This document shows positions 1 to 7,047 of a DNA stretch of 19,820 nt, piece after piece (position 1 is the first letter of the stretch; each line of letters opens with the position of its first letter). The notes beneath the pieces were generated by a model that saw only the letters and a list, made by a program, of their open reading frames with translations, did not search any database and was not told the DNA's origin. Made by a program: the position numbers and the translations under genes. The stretch is from SFLA01 sp045533895 (GTDB lineage: Bacteria > Bacillota > Clostridia > Oscillospirales > CAG-382): NCBI GenBank assembly GCA_045533895.1, contig JAZSIT010000166.1:1-19820 (forward strand). The letters run 5' to 3'.

Positions 1-668
1 CCGAACTTTTCCTTCTCGGTCTCTTCACGGGTAAAGGATTTTACCACGCGGATGCCGCGGAGGTTTTCCTCCACCACCTCGTTAAGCTTATCATAAGTCT
101 TGAAAACCCGCTTGAACAGAGGGTGTGCGTGGGTCATAATGAAATAAAGAGCAAGCGCCAGCACGGGTATCATTATAACGAACACCAGCGACAGCTTAAG
201 GCTTATTCTTGCGGAAAAGATAAAGGACCATACCAGCATCATAGGGCTGCGGACAGCCATACGGATTATCATCTGGTACGCCATGGTTACGTTGCCTACG
301 TCGGTAGTAAGACGGGTAACGATGCCGCCGGTGGAATATTTATCGATATTGGTAAAGGAATAATCCTGAATTGCGTAATACATATCGTGACGCAGATTGC
401 GTGCCAGACCTGCAGAAGCGGCAGCTGCATATTTTGCGGCAAGAAAACCGAACAGCATTACCAAAAACGCAGAAGCGATAAGCACCGCGCCGTACTGGAC
501 GATAACGGGAAGGTTGCCTTTTTTTATACCGTTATCTATAAGCCCTGCTGTTATGTAAGGGATAAGCACCTCCATAACCACCTCTAATGACACGGTAACC
601 GAGGTTAGTATGGACGGCTTTTTGTATTCACGGACACATTTGCCGAGACGCTTTAACATATATATCAT
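1..668 (-). CDS. ABC exporter, transmembrane-domain half (3' end cut by window edge)
   Basis: Reading the minus strand from ATG at 668 gives 222 codons without a stop before the window edge. The protein begins MIYMLKRLGKCVREYKKPS and carries the features of a type IV (MdlB/MsbA-like) ABC exporter membrane domain: alternating hydrophobic segments and the loop LRHDMYYAIQDYSF ... STGGIVTRLTTDV, which matches the family's coupling-helix region before transmembrane helix 3, then ENLRGIRVVKSFTRE, the usual stretch before helix 5. The ATPase domain should lie beyond the window. ATG 668 is preferred over ATG 659 because AGAGG sits 9 nt before it. It starts 12 nt after the stop of the zinc-ribbon membrane protein and is very likely co-transcribed with the MarR gene. 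In this layout (MarR plus fused TM-ATPase exporter) such proteins are usually multidrug or lipid/peptide exporters; the substrate cannot be told. Confidence 0.9.
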   Translation of the reverse strand, partial: MIYMLKRLGKCVREYKKPSILTSVTVSLEVVMEVLIPYITAGLIDNGIKKGNLPVIVQYGAVLIASAFLVMLFGFLAAKYAAAASAGLARNLRHDMYYAIQDYSFTNIDKYSTGGIVTRLTTDVGNVTMAYQMIIRMAVRSPMMLVWSFIFSARISLKLSLVFVIMIPVLALALYFIMTHAHPLFKRVFKTYDKLNEVVEENLRGIRVVKSFTREETEKEKF

Positions 669-680
669 ACAAAAATACCT

Positions 681-1100
681 CTATATCTTTACTTCAAAGC
701 TCTTTCTGCATCTGGGGCAGGAGGTAGTGTGCTTGCCCTTTTGCTTGGGGAGACGAAGTGTTGCCTTGCAGTTGGGACAGGTTTTATACACGTGGGTCTT
801 TCTATCTCTGAACTGGGCTTTTTTACGAGAAAAGAAGGCTTTGACCTTGCCCTTAACAGCAAGATATTTATCGTTTTCCTGCCTGCGCTTATACACGTTT
901 TTGGAAAGCATACGGAAAACCGCGTAGCCCAACAATCCGTAATAAACTACCGAAAAGCCAAGCTGTACCCAAGGGTTGAAAACGAAAATAGAAATTATGG
1001 ACACCGCAAGAGCCGTCCACACGCAAAAGCGGAAAAGGTTATCCGGACCGTTGCGCCCGATCATAAAAGAATAGAATTTTTGTGCTAATTTACGGAACAT
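681..1100 (-). CDS. small membrane protein with C-terminal zinc ribbon
   Basis: This encodes 139 residues. Two hydrophobic segments are visible at about residues 25-42 and 45-63, followed by a strongly basic region (about 65-105, rich in Lys/Arg) and a C-terminal zinc-ribbon knuckle pair, CPNCKATLRL and CPRCRKSFEV, i.e. CxxC-x14-17-CxxC. The ribbon would lie in the cytoplasm, next to the membrane. I do not recognise a named family; similar two-helix/zinc-ribbon proteins occur widely in Clostridia as hypothetical proteins. Its ATG is 1 nt after the stop of the MarR-type gene and its stop is 12 nt before the ABC exporter start, so it sits in the middle of one operon. A role as an accessory or regulatory partner of the exporter is inferred only from position. 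Confidence 0.75.
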   Translation of the reverse strand: MFRKLAQKFYSFMIGRNGPDNLFRFCVWTALAVSIISIFVFNPWVQLGFSVVYYGLLGYAVFRMLSKNVYKRRQENDKYLAVKGKVKAFFSRKKAQFRDRKTHVYKTCPNCKATLRLPKQKGKHTTSCPRCRKSFEVKI

Positions 1101-1101
1101 T

Positions 1102-1587
1102 TTATTTGTTTAACTCTCCCTGAACGTTTTCTTTCATTCTGGCGATATAGGAACAGAACTGCTGTATCTCCTCATCGGAAAAGCCTTTGATAAGAGTCTT
1201 TTCAACCGTCTCTCTGTCCTCTGCCATAAGGTTTATTATGTTATTTCCCTTTTCGGTAAGCACCAGCTTTTTAAGGCGCCCGTCGGACTCTACTCCCTCA
1301 CGGGACAGAAATCCCTTTTTCTCCATAAGAATGACCACCTTGGATGCGGTGGAACGGGTTATGCAAAACTCTTTTTCAAGATCACGCTGGTAAACGTCCT
1401 GTCCCTCATGACACTTAATATATTGAAGTATCCAAGCGTTGGCGCCGGTGGCAGTCTCTACATACTCTTTATTAAGCTTTGTGGAGATAAACCGCATTAT
1501 AAGATTGGAAAGAGAGCGTACCTCCTTGCCTGCCACGTTGCTGGCTTCTTCACGGGGGAAACGGTCAGGTCTCGTCTTTGGTTTCAT
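1102..1587 (-). CDS. MarR-family winged-helix transcriptional regulator
   Basis: A 161-residue protein with the MarR layout: N-terminal dimerisation helix, then a winged helix at about residues 60-120. The recognition helix is in the stretch ITRSTASKVVILMEKKGFL, and the wing ends in DGRLKKLVLTEKG, a typical MarR pattern (DxR followed by LTxKG). An upstream in-frame ATG at 1626 is possible, but ATG 1587 is chosen because AAGGAG lies 6 nt before it. It is the first gene of an operon with the zinc-ribbon membrane protein and an ABC exporter, the usual arrangement for a MarR repressor controlling its own operon and an efflux pump. The ligand is unknown. A consensus promoter lies about 60-80 bp upstream and may include its operator. 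Confidence 0.92.
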   Translation of the reverse strand: MKPKTRPDRFPREEASNVAGKEVRSLSNLIMRFISTKLNKEYVETATGANAWILQYIKCHEGQDVYQRDLEKEFCITRSTASKVVILMEKKGFLSREGVESDGRLKKLVLTEKGNNIINLMAEDRETVEKTLIKGFSDEEIQQFCSYIARMKENVQGELNK

Positions 1588-1641
1588 AAATAACTCCTTG
1601 TGGTATATCAAACTGTCGTACATCAAACATTTTCAAAGGGG

Positions 1642-1670
1642 ATTATACACCCTTTTTTTGTGTTAGTCAA
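1642..1670 (-). promoter_or_regulatory. sigma-A promoter of the MarR/exporter operon, with possible operator
   Basis: On the minus strand TTGACT (1665-1670) and TATAAT (1642-1647) are separated by exactly 17 bp. A weak inverted repeat, TTGTG (1658-1662) and CACAA (1678-1682), brackets the -35 box and is a candidate MarR site. The leader also holds two direct ATCAAAC copies (1607-1613 and 1622-1628 on the plus strand) 15 bp apart. The promoter call is strong; the operator is inferred from position only. Confidence 0.8.
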
Positions 1671-1707
1671 TAGTATTCACAATTAATTTACAACATAAAC
1701 AAAAGCT

Positions 1708-1737
1708 ATGGAAAAACAAAGAATAAAGTGATATAAT
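1708..1737 (+). promoter_or_regulatory. likely promoter of the M32 peptidase gene
   Basis: A perfect TATAAT at 1732-1737 lies 31 bp before the start codon at 1768, with only a poor -35 match around 1708-1714. The region between the divergent marR-type gene and this gene is only 180 bp, so both promoters share it and a MarR repressor bound near 1658-1682 could in principle affect both. Confidence 0.5.
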
Positions 1738-1767
1738 TAAAAAAACATATAAAGGAGCGCCCTTGCT

Positions 1768-3267
1768 ATGACACTTGAAAATGCAGTAAAGGTTTATAAA
1801 GAATATGAAGAAAAGCTGTGGGGTATTAATGCCGCCATGGGAATTATATATCACGACGGAAGCACTGTTGCGCCCAAAGGCGCCGCCGCCGCAAGAGGAA
1901 GAATGATGGCGGTGCTGTCCGAGCAGGCGTACCTCCTTTCCACCGCCCCCGAGTTCAACGAGGCGTTGGAGGTTATTGATTCACATAAGGATGAGTGCGA
2001 CAAAAGCGTTGCACGTGCCGCGTACCTTTACCTGAAGGATGCGCGGAACATGAAAAAGATTCCTATGGACGAATACGTTGAGTACAGCAGACATATCAGC
2101 GAATCCTCCGATGCGTGGCACACCGCCAAGGAAACCAGCGATTTTGCTCTTTTTGCACCTTATCTTGAAAAGACGGTGGCGACACTCCGCAGATTTGCTT
2201 CCTATACCGACCCCGACAAGGATGTTTACGACGTTGCACTTGACGGATATGAAAGCGGACTGACCACCCAAAAGTGCGAGGAATTTTTTGGCGCACTAAA
2301 GCCTGCGTTAAAGGAGCTGATTGCGAAGGTTGCGGCGGCGAAAGCGCCCCGTACGGATTTTATGGGTGAAAACTTCCCCATAAGCAAGCAGAAGGAGCTG
2401 GCAGAATATATTACCGACCTTATGTGTATTGACCGCGACCGCTTTGCTATTGCGGAGACAGAGCACCCCTACACTACCGACGCTTCCCGCTACGACGTAC
2501 GTATTGCCACCCACTATTACGAAAATGCCTTTGCGTCCGCCCTTTATTCCAACATACACGAAAACGGACACGCGCTGTATGAGCTTGGCACGGGCGAGGA
2601 ATATGCATTTACAGTCCTTGGCGGCGGCGTAAGTATGGGTATTCATGAGAGCCAATCCCGTTTTTATGAGAATATTCTGGGTCGTTCCCTTCCCTTTGCA
2701 AAGACCTTGCTTCCCAAACTGAAGGAGGTTGCGCCTGCGCAGTTCAGAGACGTGGATGCCGAGACCCTTTGGAAGGCGCTTTGCGAAAGTAAGCCCTCAC
2801 TCATAAGAACAGAGAGCGATGAGCTTACATACACAATGCATATCATTATCCGTTATGAATTGGAAAACCGTCTTATGCACGGAACCCTTGAGGTAAAGGA
2901 TCTGCCGGGCGAATGGAACAGACTTTACAAGGAATATCTGGGTGTTGACGTACCCGATGACAAGCGCGGAGTTCTGCAGGACAGCCATTGGTCAGGCGGA
3001 AGTCTGGGTTATTTCCCCTCTTATGCCTTGGGAAGTGCATACGGCGCGCAGATGCTTTGCAAGATGAAAGAGACTATAGATGTAGACGGCTGTATGGAAA
3101 AGGGTGATTTTGCCCCCATAAACGCATGGCTTGAGGAGAACATCTGGCGCCACGGCAGAATGTATGAGCCTGCGGAGCTTATTAAAAACGCCTGCGGAGA
3201 GGATTTCTCGCCCAAGTATTTTATTGATTACCTTACCGAAAAATATACAAAATTGTATAATCTGTAA
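1768..3267 (+). CDS. M32 family metallocarboxypeptidase (thermostable carboxypeptidase 1 type)
   Basis: A 499-residue protein, the usual length for the M32 family. The zinc site HENGH (residues 264-268, HExxH type) is followed about 25 residues later by GIHESQSRFYEN, where E294 is the expected third ligand. Family landmarks EHPYT (232-236, equivalent to the HPF motif), DVRIATHYYENAFAS and IRTESDELTYTMHII are all present. M32 enzymes remove C-terminal amino acids from peptides in the cytoplasm; no signal peptide is present here, in agreement. AAAGGAG lies about 10 nt before the ATG. All catalytic residues are intact. The gene is alone on its strand apart from the lipoprotein 106 bp downstream; no clear terminator lies between them, so read-through is possible. 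Confidence 0.96.
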   Translation: MTLENAVKVYKEYEEKLWGINAAMGIIYHDGSTVAPKGAAAARGRMMAVLSEQAYLLSTAPEFNEALEVIDSHKDECDKSVARAAYLYLKDARNMKKIPMDEYVEYSRHISESSDAWHTAKETSDFALFAPYLEKTVATLRRFASYTDPDKDVYDVALDGYESGLTTQKCEEFFGALKPALKELIAKVAAAKAPRTDFMGENFPISKQKELAEYITDLMCIDRDRFAIAETEHPYTTDASRYDVRIATHYYENAFASALYSNIHENGHALYELGTGEEYAFTVLGGGVSMGIHESQSRFYENILGRSLPFAKTLLPKLKEVAPAQFRDVDAETLWKALCESKPSLIRTESDELTYTMHIIIRYELENRLMHGTLEVKDLPGEWNRLYKEYLGVDVPDDKRGVLQDSHWSGGSLGYFPSYALGSAYGAQMLCKMKETIDVDGCMEKGDFAPINAWLEENIWRHGRMYEPAELIKNACGEDFSPKYFIDYLTEKYTKLYNL

Positions 3268-3373
3268 ACAATCTCTTAACTATTATCTGTTTTACAAAAA
3301 ATTCATATTATTTCCACGAAAAGTATAAAAATGTGCTGTATTCTGCAGACACAAACCAAAAGGAGGAAACAAT

Positions 3374-4231
3374 ATGTATAAACTTTTAGTACCCGTGTTT
3401 GCCGTACTGCTGGCGTTTTCCGCTTGTACCGGAGACATTACTCCTCCGGACGACACAAGCAAGGAACAGCAGTCAACAGATGTAAGCGTTGGCGGCAACG
3501 ACACAAGTGTTCCAGAAGTGTCCCTGCCCGATGAGGACGGCGCAGACAGAAACGCCCTCCCTTCTCCCGACGGAAATTATATTCTTGATTACACCGATAC
3601 CGATAATATAACCATTACAGACAAGGACGGAAAGGTAAGCGTTCTAAACAAGAACGGATATCCCCCTTCCGCGATGATAACGGCTGCTTTATGGGAAAAC
3701 GGCGGTGTATACATCACCTTCACATCAGACAAGGACACCATAGTATTCTGGGACGGCGAATCCGACCCCGTTTACATAAAAGAGGGAGAAAAAAACACCT
3801 TTTCTCCCCTTGTGTCCGCCAAACACGGTGTTATCGGTGCGGGAGAATATGAGATTATCCCCTACCACGACGGGTCTATGGACAGTCCCATTATGAAGAA
3901 AATTGATATTTTGGGATACGTAATAAACGACATTGACGCCTTTGAAGAGAGCAAGGTGCTCACCGTGGACGAAAACGCCGAGAGCTTTTATCTTGTCACC
4001 ACCGAAAACTGCAAGGTAACGGTGCTGGAAGCCGAAACAGGCAACAAGGTAAGCGATACCGTTTCTCTTGAGGCTGGTGTTCCCCTGCTCATCAACTGCA
4101 GTATTCCCGAAGGAATGCCGGCTTACAAGCTGAGCCTTGAGGGTGAAAACGGCAATGGGCTTTACACCCTCGCATACGACGGCAGAGGCGAAAGCAACGT
4201 ATATTTTATAAATATTGAAACTGTAAAATAA
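3374..4231 (+). CDS. secreted lipoprotein of unknown function
   Basis: 285 residues with a type II signal peptide: hydrophobic MYKLLVPVFAVLLAFSAC, where the cysteine at 18 would be lipidated after AFSA. A low-complexity Asp/Ser/Pro-rich linker (about 19-60) tethers the rest to the membrane outside the cell. The body is beta-rich, with repeated short strands and turns such as DYTDTDNITITDKDGKVSV (residues about 74-92) that suggest a propeller or sandwich fold, and it has no recognisable catalytic motif. AAGGAGG sits about 7 nt before the ATG. It follows the M32 peptidase by 106 bp and is closed by a strong terminator. I do not recognise the family. A role linked to the peptidase is not supported beyond proximity. 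Confidence 0.85.
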   Translation: MYKLLVPVFAVLLAFSACTGDITPPDDTSKEQQSTDVSVGGNDTSVPEVSLPDEDGADRNALPSPDGNYILDYTDTDNITITDKDGKVSVLNKNGYPPSAMITAALWENGGVYITFTSDKDTIVFWDGESDPVYIKEGEKNTFSPLVSAKHGVIGAGEYEIIPYHDGSMDSPIMKKIDILGYVINDIDAFEESKVLTVDENAESFYLVTTENCKVTVLEAETGNKVSDTVSLEAGVPLLINCSIPEGMPAYKLSLEGENGNGLYTLAYDGRGESNVYFINIETVK

Positions 4232-4246
4232 AAAACGCCAAAAAAA

Positions 4247-4280
4247 CAAAGCAGAGCGAAAGCTCTGCTTTGCTTTTTAT
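4247..4280. terminator. bidirectional intrinsic terminator
   Basis: A perfect 11-bp stem, CAAAGCAGAGC (4247-4257) and GCTCTGCTTTG (4262-4272), closes a GAAA tetraloop. It is followed by a T-rich run on the plus strand (GCTTTTTATTTTTC) and preceded by an A-rich run (4240-4246) that becomes a U-tract on the minus strand. It lies between two convergent lipoprotein genes (stops at 4231 and 4286) and can serve both. Confidence 0.93.
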
Positions 4281-4285
4281 TTTTC

Positions 4286-4939
4286 TTATTTTTCGGTACG
4301 GAATGCGTAATGTACTGTTCCGCTGTAAGATTTGCCTTCCTCGTTCCAGGAAGCTATTACCTCATAAAGATAATCCCCCGCAGAAGCTGCAAAGATGTTG
4401 CCGTCTACCTCGATCTCTTCGTATTCGTCATAATTTGTCGCATCTGCGTTATATCTTTTTACGGTTATGCTTGTAGGCGTGCCTTCAAAAACCAGATAAA
4501 CGGTTGCGCCGTCGGAAACCTTGAGCACCTCTATATCGTCTAAACAATCAAGGGGATGTGGGCTGTCTGCTTCAGTAACCTTTTCCCCACCGTTTTGCTC
4601 AACAGTCCAGGAATAGGTTCCCATCCATCCGTTAACAGCAATATTTGGAGAATATGCAATAAAGATGGAAGGAGAAGCGGGGAATTTTGAATTGGGCACG
4701 GAAGGAACAACGGCAGAAGAGCCCGAATTATCGTGGTCGTGATCATGGCCATGGTCATCATCTTCCTCAGTAAAAGGACGGGATCTGGTTTCATCGCACT
4801 TGGTGCACACTTCAACCACGATCTCATGGTCGTGGGTGCCTATTGTCTTCCACTCGTGGTCACACTGAGCTTTACTGCAGCCGCAAAAGGCGGCAAGGCA
4901 AAAGAGAACCAAGAGCACAACCGATATATACTTTTTCAT
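4286..4939 (-). CDS. lipoprotein with Cys/His cluster and His/Asp-rich segment
   Basis: 217 residues. The N-terminus MKKYISVVLLVLFCLAAF precedes a cysteine at 21 in FCGC, an acceptable though imperfect lipobox. After it comes a short Cys/His module, C26-x-H28 ... C45-x2-C48 (CDHEW ... CTKCDE), seen in many secreted clostridial proteins, then an acidic His-rich stretch DDHGHDHDHD (61-70) and a Ser/Pro linker. The remaining about 130 residues look like a beta-sandwich ending in TVHYAFRTEK. The Cys/His and His/Asp segments could bind zinc or another divalent metal; this is inference. AGGAGGAG precedes the ATG. Its start is 23 nt after the stop of the XRE/membrane gene on the same strand, so the two form an operon. 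Function unknown. Confidence 0.8.
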   Translation of the reverse strand: MKKYISVVLLVLFCLAAFCGCSKAQCDHEWKTIGTHDHEIVVEVCTKCDETRSRPFTEEDDDHGHDHDHDNSGSSAVVPSVPNSKFPASPSIFIAYSPNIAVNGWMGTYSWTVEQNGGEKVTEADSPHPLDCLDDIEVLKVSDGATVYLVFEGTPTSITVKRYNADATNYDEYEEIEVDGNIFAASAGDYLYEVIASWNEEGKSYSGTVHYAFRTEK

Positions 4940-4962
4940 TTTACTCCTCCTGTAATAAAAAG

Positions 4963-5571
4963 CTATTTTTTCTTTCTGAATTTAAGTGCCGACCACATTA
5001 TTATAATTATCTGACCGGGAACACCTATAAGGAAAATCTGCCAAATGGAAATACCGCAAAGGGCAAGATTAATATAAAGAGCGGCAATAAGCGACCACAT
5101 AAGCAGGGAGATGATGGGATAATTCCTGCGGGTGGAAAACCACACAGAGTTAAAGACCAGCCACACGATAGCAGACACCGGCACTGCATATACAAAGGAA
5201 AGCCAATGCATACGGGTAATGGAAGGAACGGAATGGAGAATAACAAACAGCGCAGTGGCGATAAGCCACACCAAAAAGACGCTCATTGAAGTAATAACAG
5301 TGCGGTTTGTCTGCTTGCGCAAGGCTTTTGTAAGCTCGTTTTCCGTTTTTTCCACAGGGTGCTCCGCCTCAACCAGCCAATCAAGGCTTACGCAAAAAAG
5401 GTCCGCGATATTTTTAAGCACCGCGATATCCGGCAAAGATTCCGCCCGCTCCCATTTGGACACGGCTTTATCCGAATAATTCAGCTTTTCCGCAAGGTCG
5501 GATTGGGTCATACCTGCAGACTGGCGAAGTGATATTATATTTTTGGCAATTATGTTTTTTAATTCATCCAT
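4963..5571 (-). CDS. XRE-family HTH regulator with C-terminal membrane domain
   Basis: 202 residues. Residues about 5-63 form an XRE/Cro-C1 helix-turn-helix, with the classic motif MTQSDLAEKLNYSDKAVSKW followed by ERAESLPDIAVLKNIADLF. After an acidic linker (about 68-90), four hydrophobic segments follow (roughly 95-115, 122-143, 150-171 and 175-195) and a basic FRKKK end, so the DNA-binding domain is anchored to the membrane. Start codons further upstream at 5634 and 5589 are open, but ATG 5571 is chosen because the HTH begins directly after it and GGTGA precedes it; the RBS is weak. Such membrane-bound XRE proteins are common in Firmicutes; the signal is unknown. It has its own promoter with a palindrome near the start site, consistent with autoregulation, and is followed by the His-rich lipoprotein. 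Confidence 0.9.
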   Translation of the reverse strand: MDELKNIIAKNIISLRQSAGMTQSDLAEKLNYSDKAVSKWERAESLPDIAVLKNIADLFCVSLDWLVEAEHPVEKTENELTKALRKQTNRTVITSMSVFLVWLIATALFVILHSVPSITRMHWLSFVYAVPVSAIVWLVFNSVWFSTRRNYPIISLLMWSLIAALYINLALCGISIWQIFLIGVPGQIIIIMWSALKFRKKK

Positions 5572-5591
5572 AATAAAAATCACCGTCATAA

Positions 5592-5603
5592 TATGTTTAC
5601 ATA
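5592..5603. promoter_or_regulatory. candidate operator palindrome at XRE promoter
   Basis: The 12-bp palindrome TATGT-TT-ACATA sits just downstream of the -10 box, at the expected transcription start of the XRE regulator gene. That is a common place for an autoregulatory XRE site. Short palindromes also arise by chance in AT-rich spacers. Confidence 0.35.
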
Positions 5604-5605
5604 GC

Positions 5606-5634
5606 AGTATAACACATTTCGACGGGATTATCAA
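5606..5634 (-). promoter_or_regulatory. sigma-A promoter of XRE regulator/lipoprotein operon
   Basis: On the minus strand TTGATA (5629-5634) and TATACT (5606-5611) are 17 bp apart, 35 bp before the chosen start codon. The -10 box is preceded by TGTGT. It separates this operon from the three-gene operon upstream, whose last stop is at 5651; I see no terminator in the 17 bp left for one. Confidence 0.75.
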
Positions 5635-5650
5635 GGAAAAATTATGTTGT

Positions 5651-6199
5651 CTATTGCTTGTTTGCGGATTTTTTATATAAAAACAGCAGTGACGGTGTGT
5701 TATTGCGCAGGATAAACACGGGAAGCATACTTAAAACAAAGTTTACTGCCGCCACGGGAATCCACACCGACGCGCCGCCGCAAAAGGGAAACACGCCGAT
5801 GATAAAACCGAAAACCGCGTTGGCAACGTGTATTGCCACGCCGTAATTGGATTCCAACAGAAAACGGGCAAGATATTCCCCGTCGTCGGTGCTTTTAAGC
5901 TTGTTCTTGTGGAATCCGGTAAAACCGCCCAATTCGGGAACGTATGGTGTGATTCTTTTTATTTTTATCTTGGTGTAAATACGCTTTTCCCGGCGGGATA
6001 CGTTAAATATGCGGTTCCCCGCCTTAAACCATTTTTCCGGCAGGCGGCGAATGGCAAATGCCAGCACGCCGTCCACCCCGATAACGGTAACCGTGCCCAA
6101 CACGGAAAAAAGAAGGGAGGGGAGAAAATCTGCTCCGTTAAAAACGTTGGCTAATATTATTAATATATTGGCAAACAGAATTACTAACACATAAAACAT
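5651..6199 (-). CDS. small membrane protein resembling CrtO-type (glycosyl-diaponeurosporenoate) acyltransferase
   Basis: 182 residues. An upstream in-frame ATG at 6268 lies inside the preceding gene; ATG 6199 is chosen because the first hydrophobic segment starts there and the preceding stop is only 2 nt away. Hydrophobic segments: about residues 1-20, 25-45, 120-140 and 145-165. Between them is a cytosolic-type stretch with YVPELGGFTGFHKNKL, then YLARFLLESNYGVAIHVANA, and at the end NTPSLLFLYKK. This order (P-x-GGF-x-FxKxxL, then YLxRFLxES/T with a nearby His, then a final N-x-PxLL) is what I recall of the CrtO family, which in Staphylococcus esterifies a glycosylated carotenoid. No carotenoid genes are in the window, so the acceptor is probably another glycolipid. 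Third gene of an operon with a GT8 and a PlsC-like enzyme. Family call is from memory of the pattern. Confidence 0.6.
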   Translation of the reverse strand: MFYVLVILFANILIILANVFNGADFLPSLLFSVLGTVTVIGVDGVLAFAIRRLPEKWFKAGNRIFNVSRREKRIYTKIKIKRITPYVPELGGFTGFHKNKLKSTDDGEYLARFLLESNYGVAIHVANAVFGFIIGVFPFCGGASVWIPVAAVNFVLSMLPVFILRNNTPSLLFLYKKSANKQ

Positions 6200-6201
6200 A
6201 T

Positions 6202-7044
6202 TTATTCCGCCTTTACGGTGGTATAGGTAAGGGGGATGCCGTAGGTATGTTCGTAAACTTCCTTCCACACGGCGTAATTTTTTTCCATCATTTCTAAGGA
6301 ATTCTCTTTAACGCTTTTGTTTTCATCGGGATAGATTGCCGGAAGAATATGGACGGTATATGCCTGAATGGGGAAACCGTCGCCGCCGATGACCTCTGTA
6401 TCCTCCATGGTGATAAACATGGGCACCACGGGAGAAGACGACTTTGCAGCAAAGCGGAATGCGCCCTGCTTGAGAGGACGGGGCTTGCGGTAGTTCCACC
6501 ACATACCCTGTTCGGGATAAATGAGTATTTTTTCCCCTCTTTTCAGCAAAGTATCCACCGCAATCATAAGCTCCCGCAATACAGCCACATTACTGCCCAG
6601 CGGAAGGGTGTTGCAATGGCGGAAAAAATATCCGTACAGTCCGCCGAAAGAGGTATAGTTACCCTCGCGGATTATTTTGTAAAGACGCTTTTTGCCAAGA
6701 GATTTTTCAATGCACTTAAACACGGCGTAATTATCGAAAGGGTTAAAATGGTTGCAGGTGATGATGGCACCTCTGTCTGCTATAGCGAGATAATTTTCAA
6801 GCCCGCGGACCTCTTTTATTACAAGCTGTCCCTTTGCAATAAGCTTATCAAAATACCGTTTTGCCACGTGATTAGCTATCTCTGACGAAACGCGGGAAGA
6901 AAATTTTTCCAGTGTATAGTCAACCTGACCGGGCTTTAAGGGCACTGTGGGAGGGTCGTTTTCCACATCCTTATCAAACCAGCCGGTTTTTTCATATTCC
7001 TTTATCCGTTCAAGAACCATAAGACGGTCGGGGGATTTTTCCAT
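6202..7044 (-). CDS. PlsC-like lysophospholipid/glycerolipid acyltransferase
   Basis: 280 residues. Four acyltransferase landmarks are in order: motif I NHFNPFD (residues 98-104, the catalytic H-x4-D), a GGLYGYFFRHCNTLPL stretch in the place of motif II (134-149), IYPEQGMWW (175-183, motif III, equivalent to FPEGxRS with Gln for Gly/Thr), and SSPVVPMFI (203-211, motif IV). There is no obvious transmembrane helix; the N-terminal about 80 residues are a family-specific extension. It should transfer an acyl chain to a lysolipid or sugar-lipid hydroxyl at the inner face of the membrane. The ATG overlaps its own RBS region with the preceding gene: AGAGG lies within the last codons of the glycosyltransferase, whose stop is 3 nt before the start. 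This supports translational coupling. Confidence 0.88.
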   Translation of the reverse strand: MEKSPDRLMVLERIKEYEKTGWFDKDVENDPPTVPLKPGQVDYTLEKFSSRVSSEIANHVAKRYFDKLIAKGQLVIKEVRGLENYLAIADRGAIITCNHFNPFDNYAVFKCIEKSLGKKRLYKIIREGNYTSFGGLYGYFFRHCNTLPLGSNVAVLRELMIAVDTLLKRGEKILIYPEQGMWWNYRKPRPLKQGAFRFAAKSSSPVVPMFITMEDTEVIGGDGFPIQAYTVHILPAIYPDENKSVKENSLEMMEKNYAVWKEVYEHTYGIPLTYTTVKAE

Positions 7045-7047
7045 TTT

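Noticed and set aside
1615..1629. A 15-bp sequence shared (14 of 15) between the leaders of the MarR gene and the dockerin gene (12676-12690)
   Set aside because: GTCG(T/C)ACATCAAACA occurs in both leaders, but in a window of this size several 15-mers matching with one mismatch are expected by chance, and in the dockerin leader it is part of the long hairpin. A common regulator is not supported.
3291..3329. Promoter for the lipoprotein gene at 3374 (TATAAA at 3324-3329)
   Set aside because: The -10-like box has no acceptable -35 at 16-18 bp. The gene may instead be read from the M32 promoter, so no promoter was annotated.
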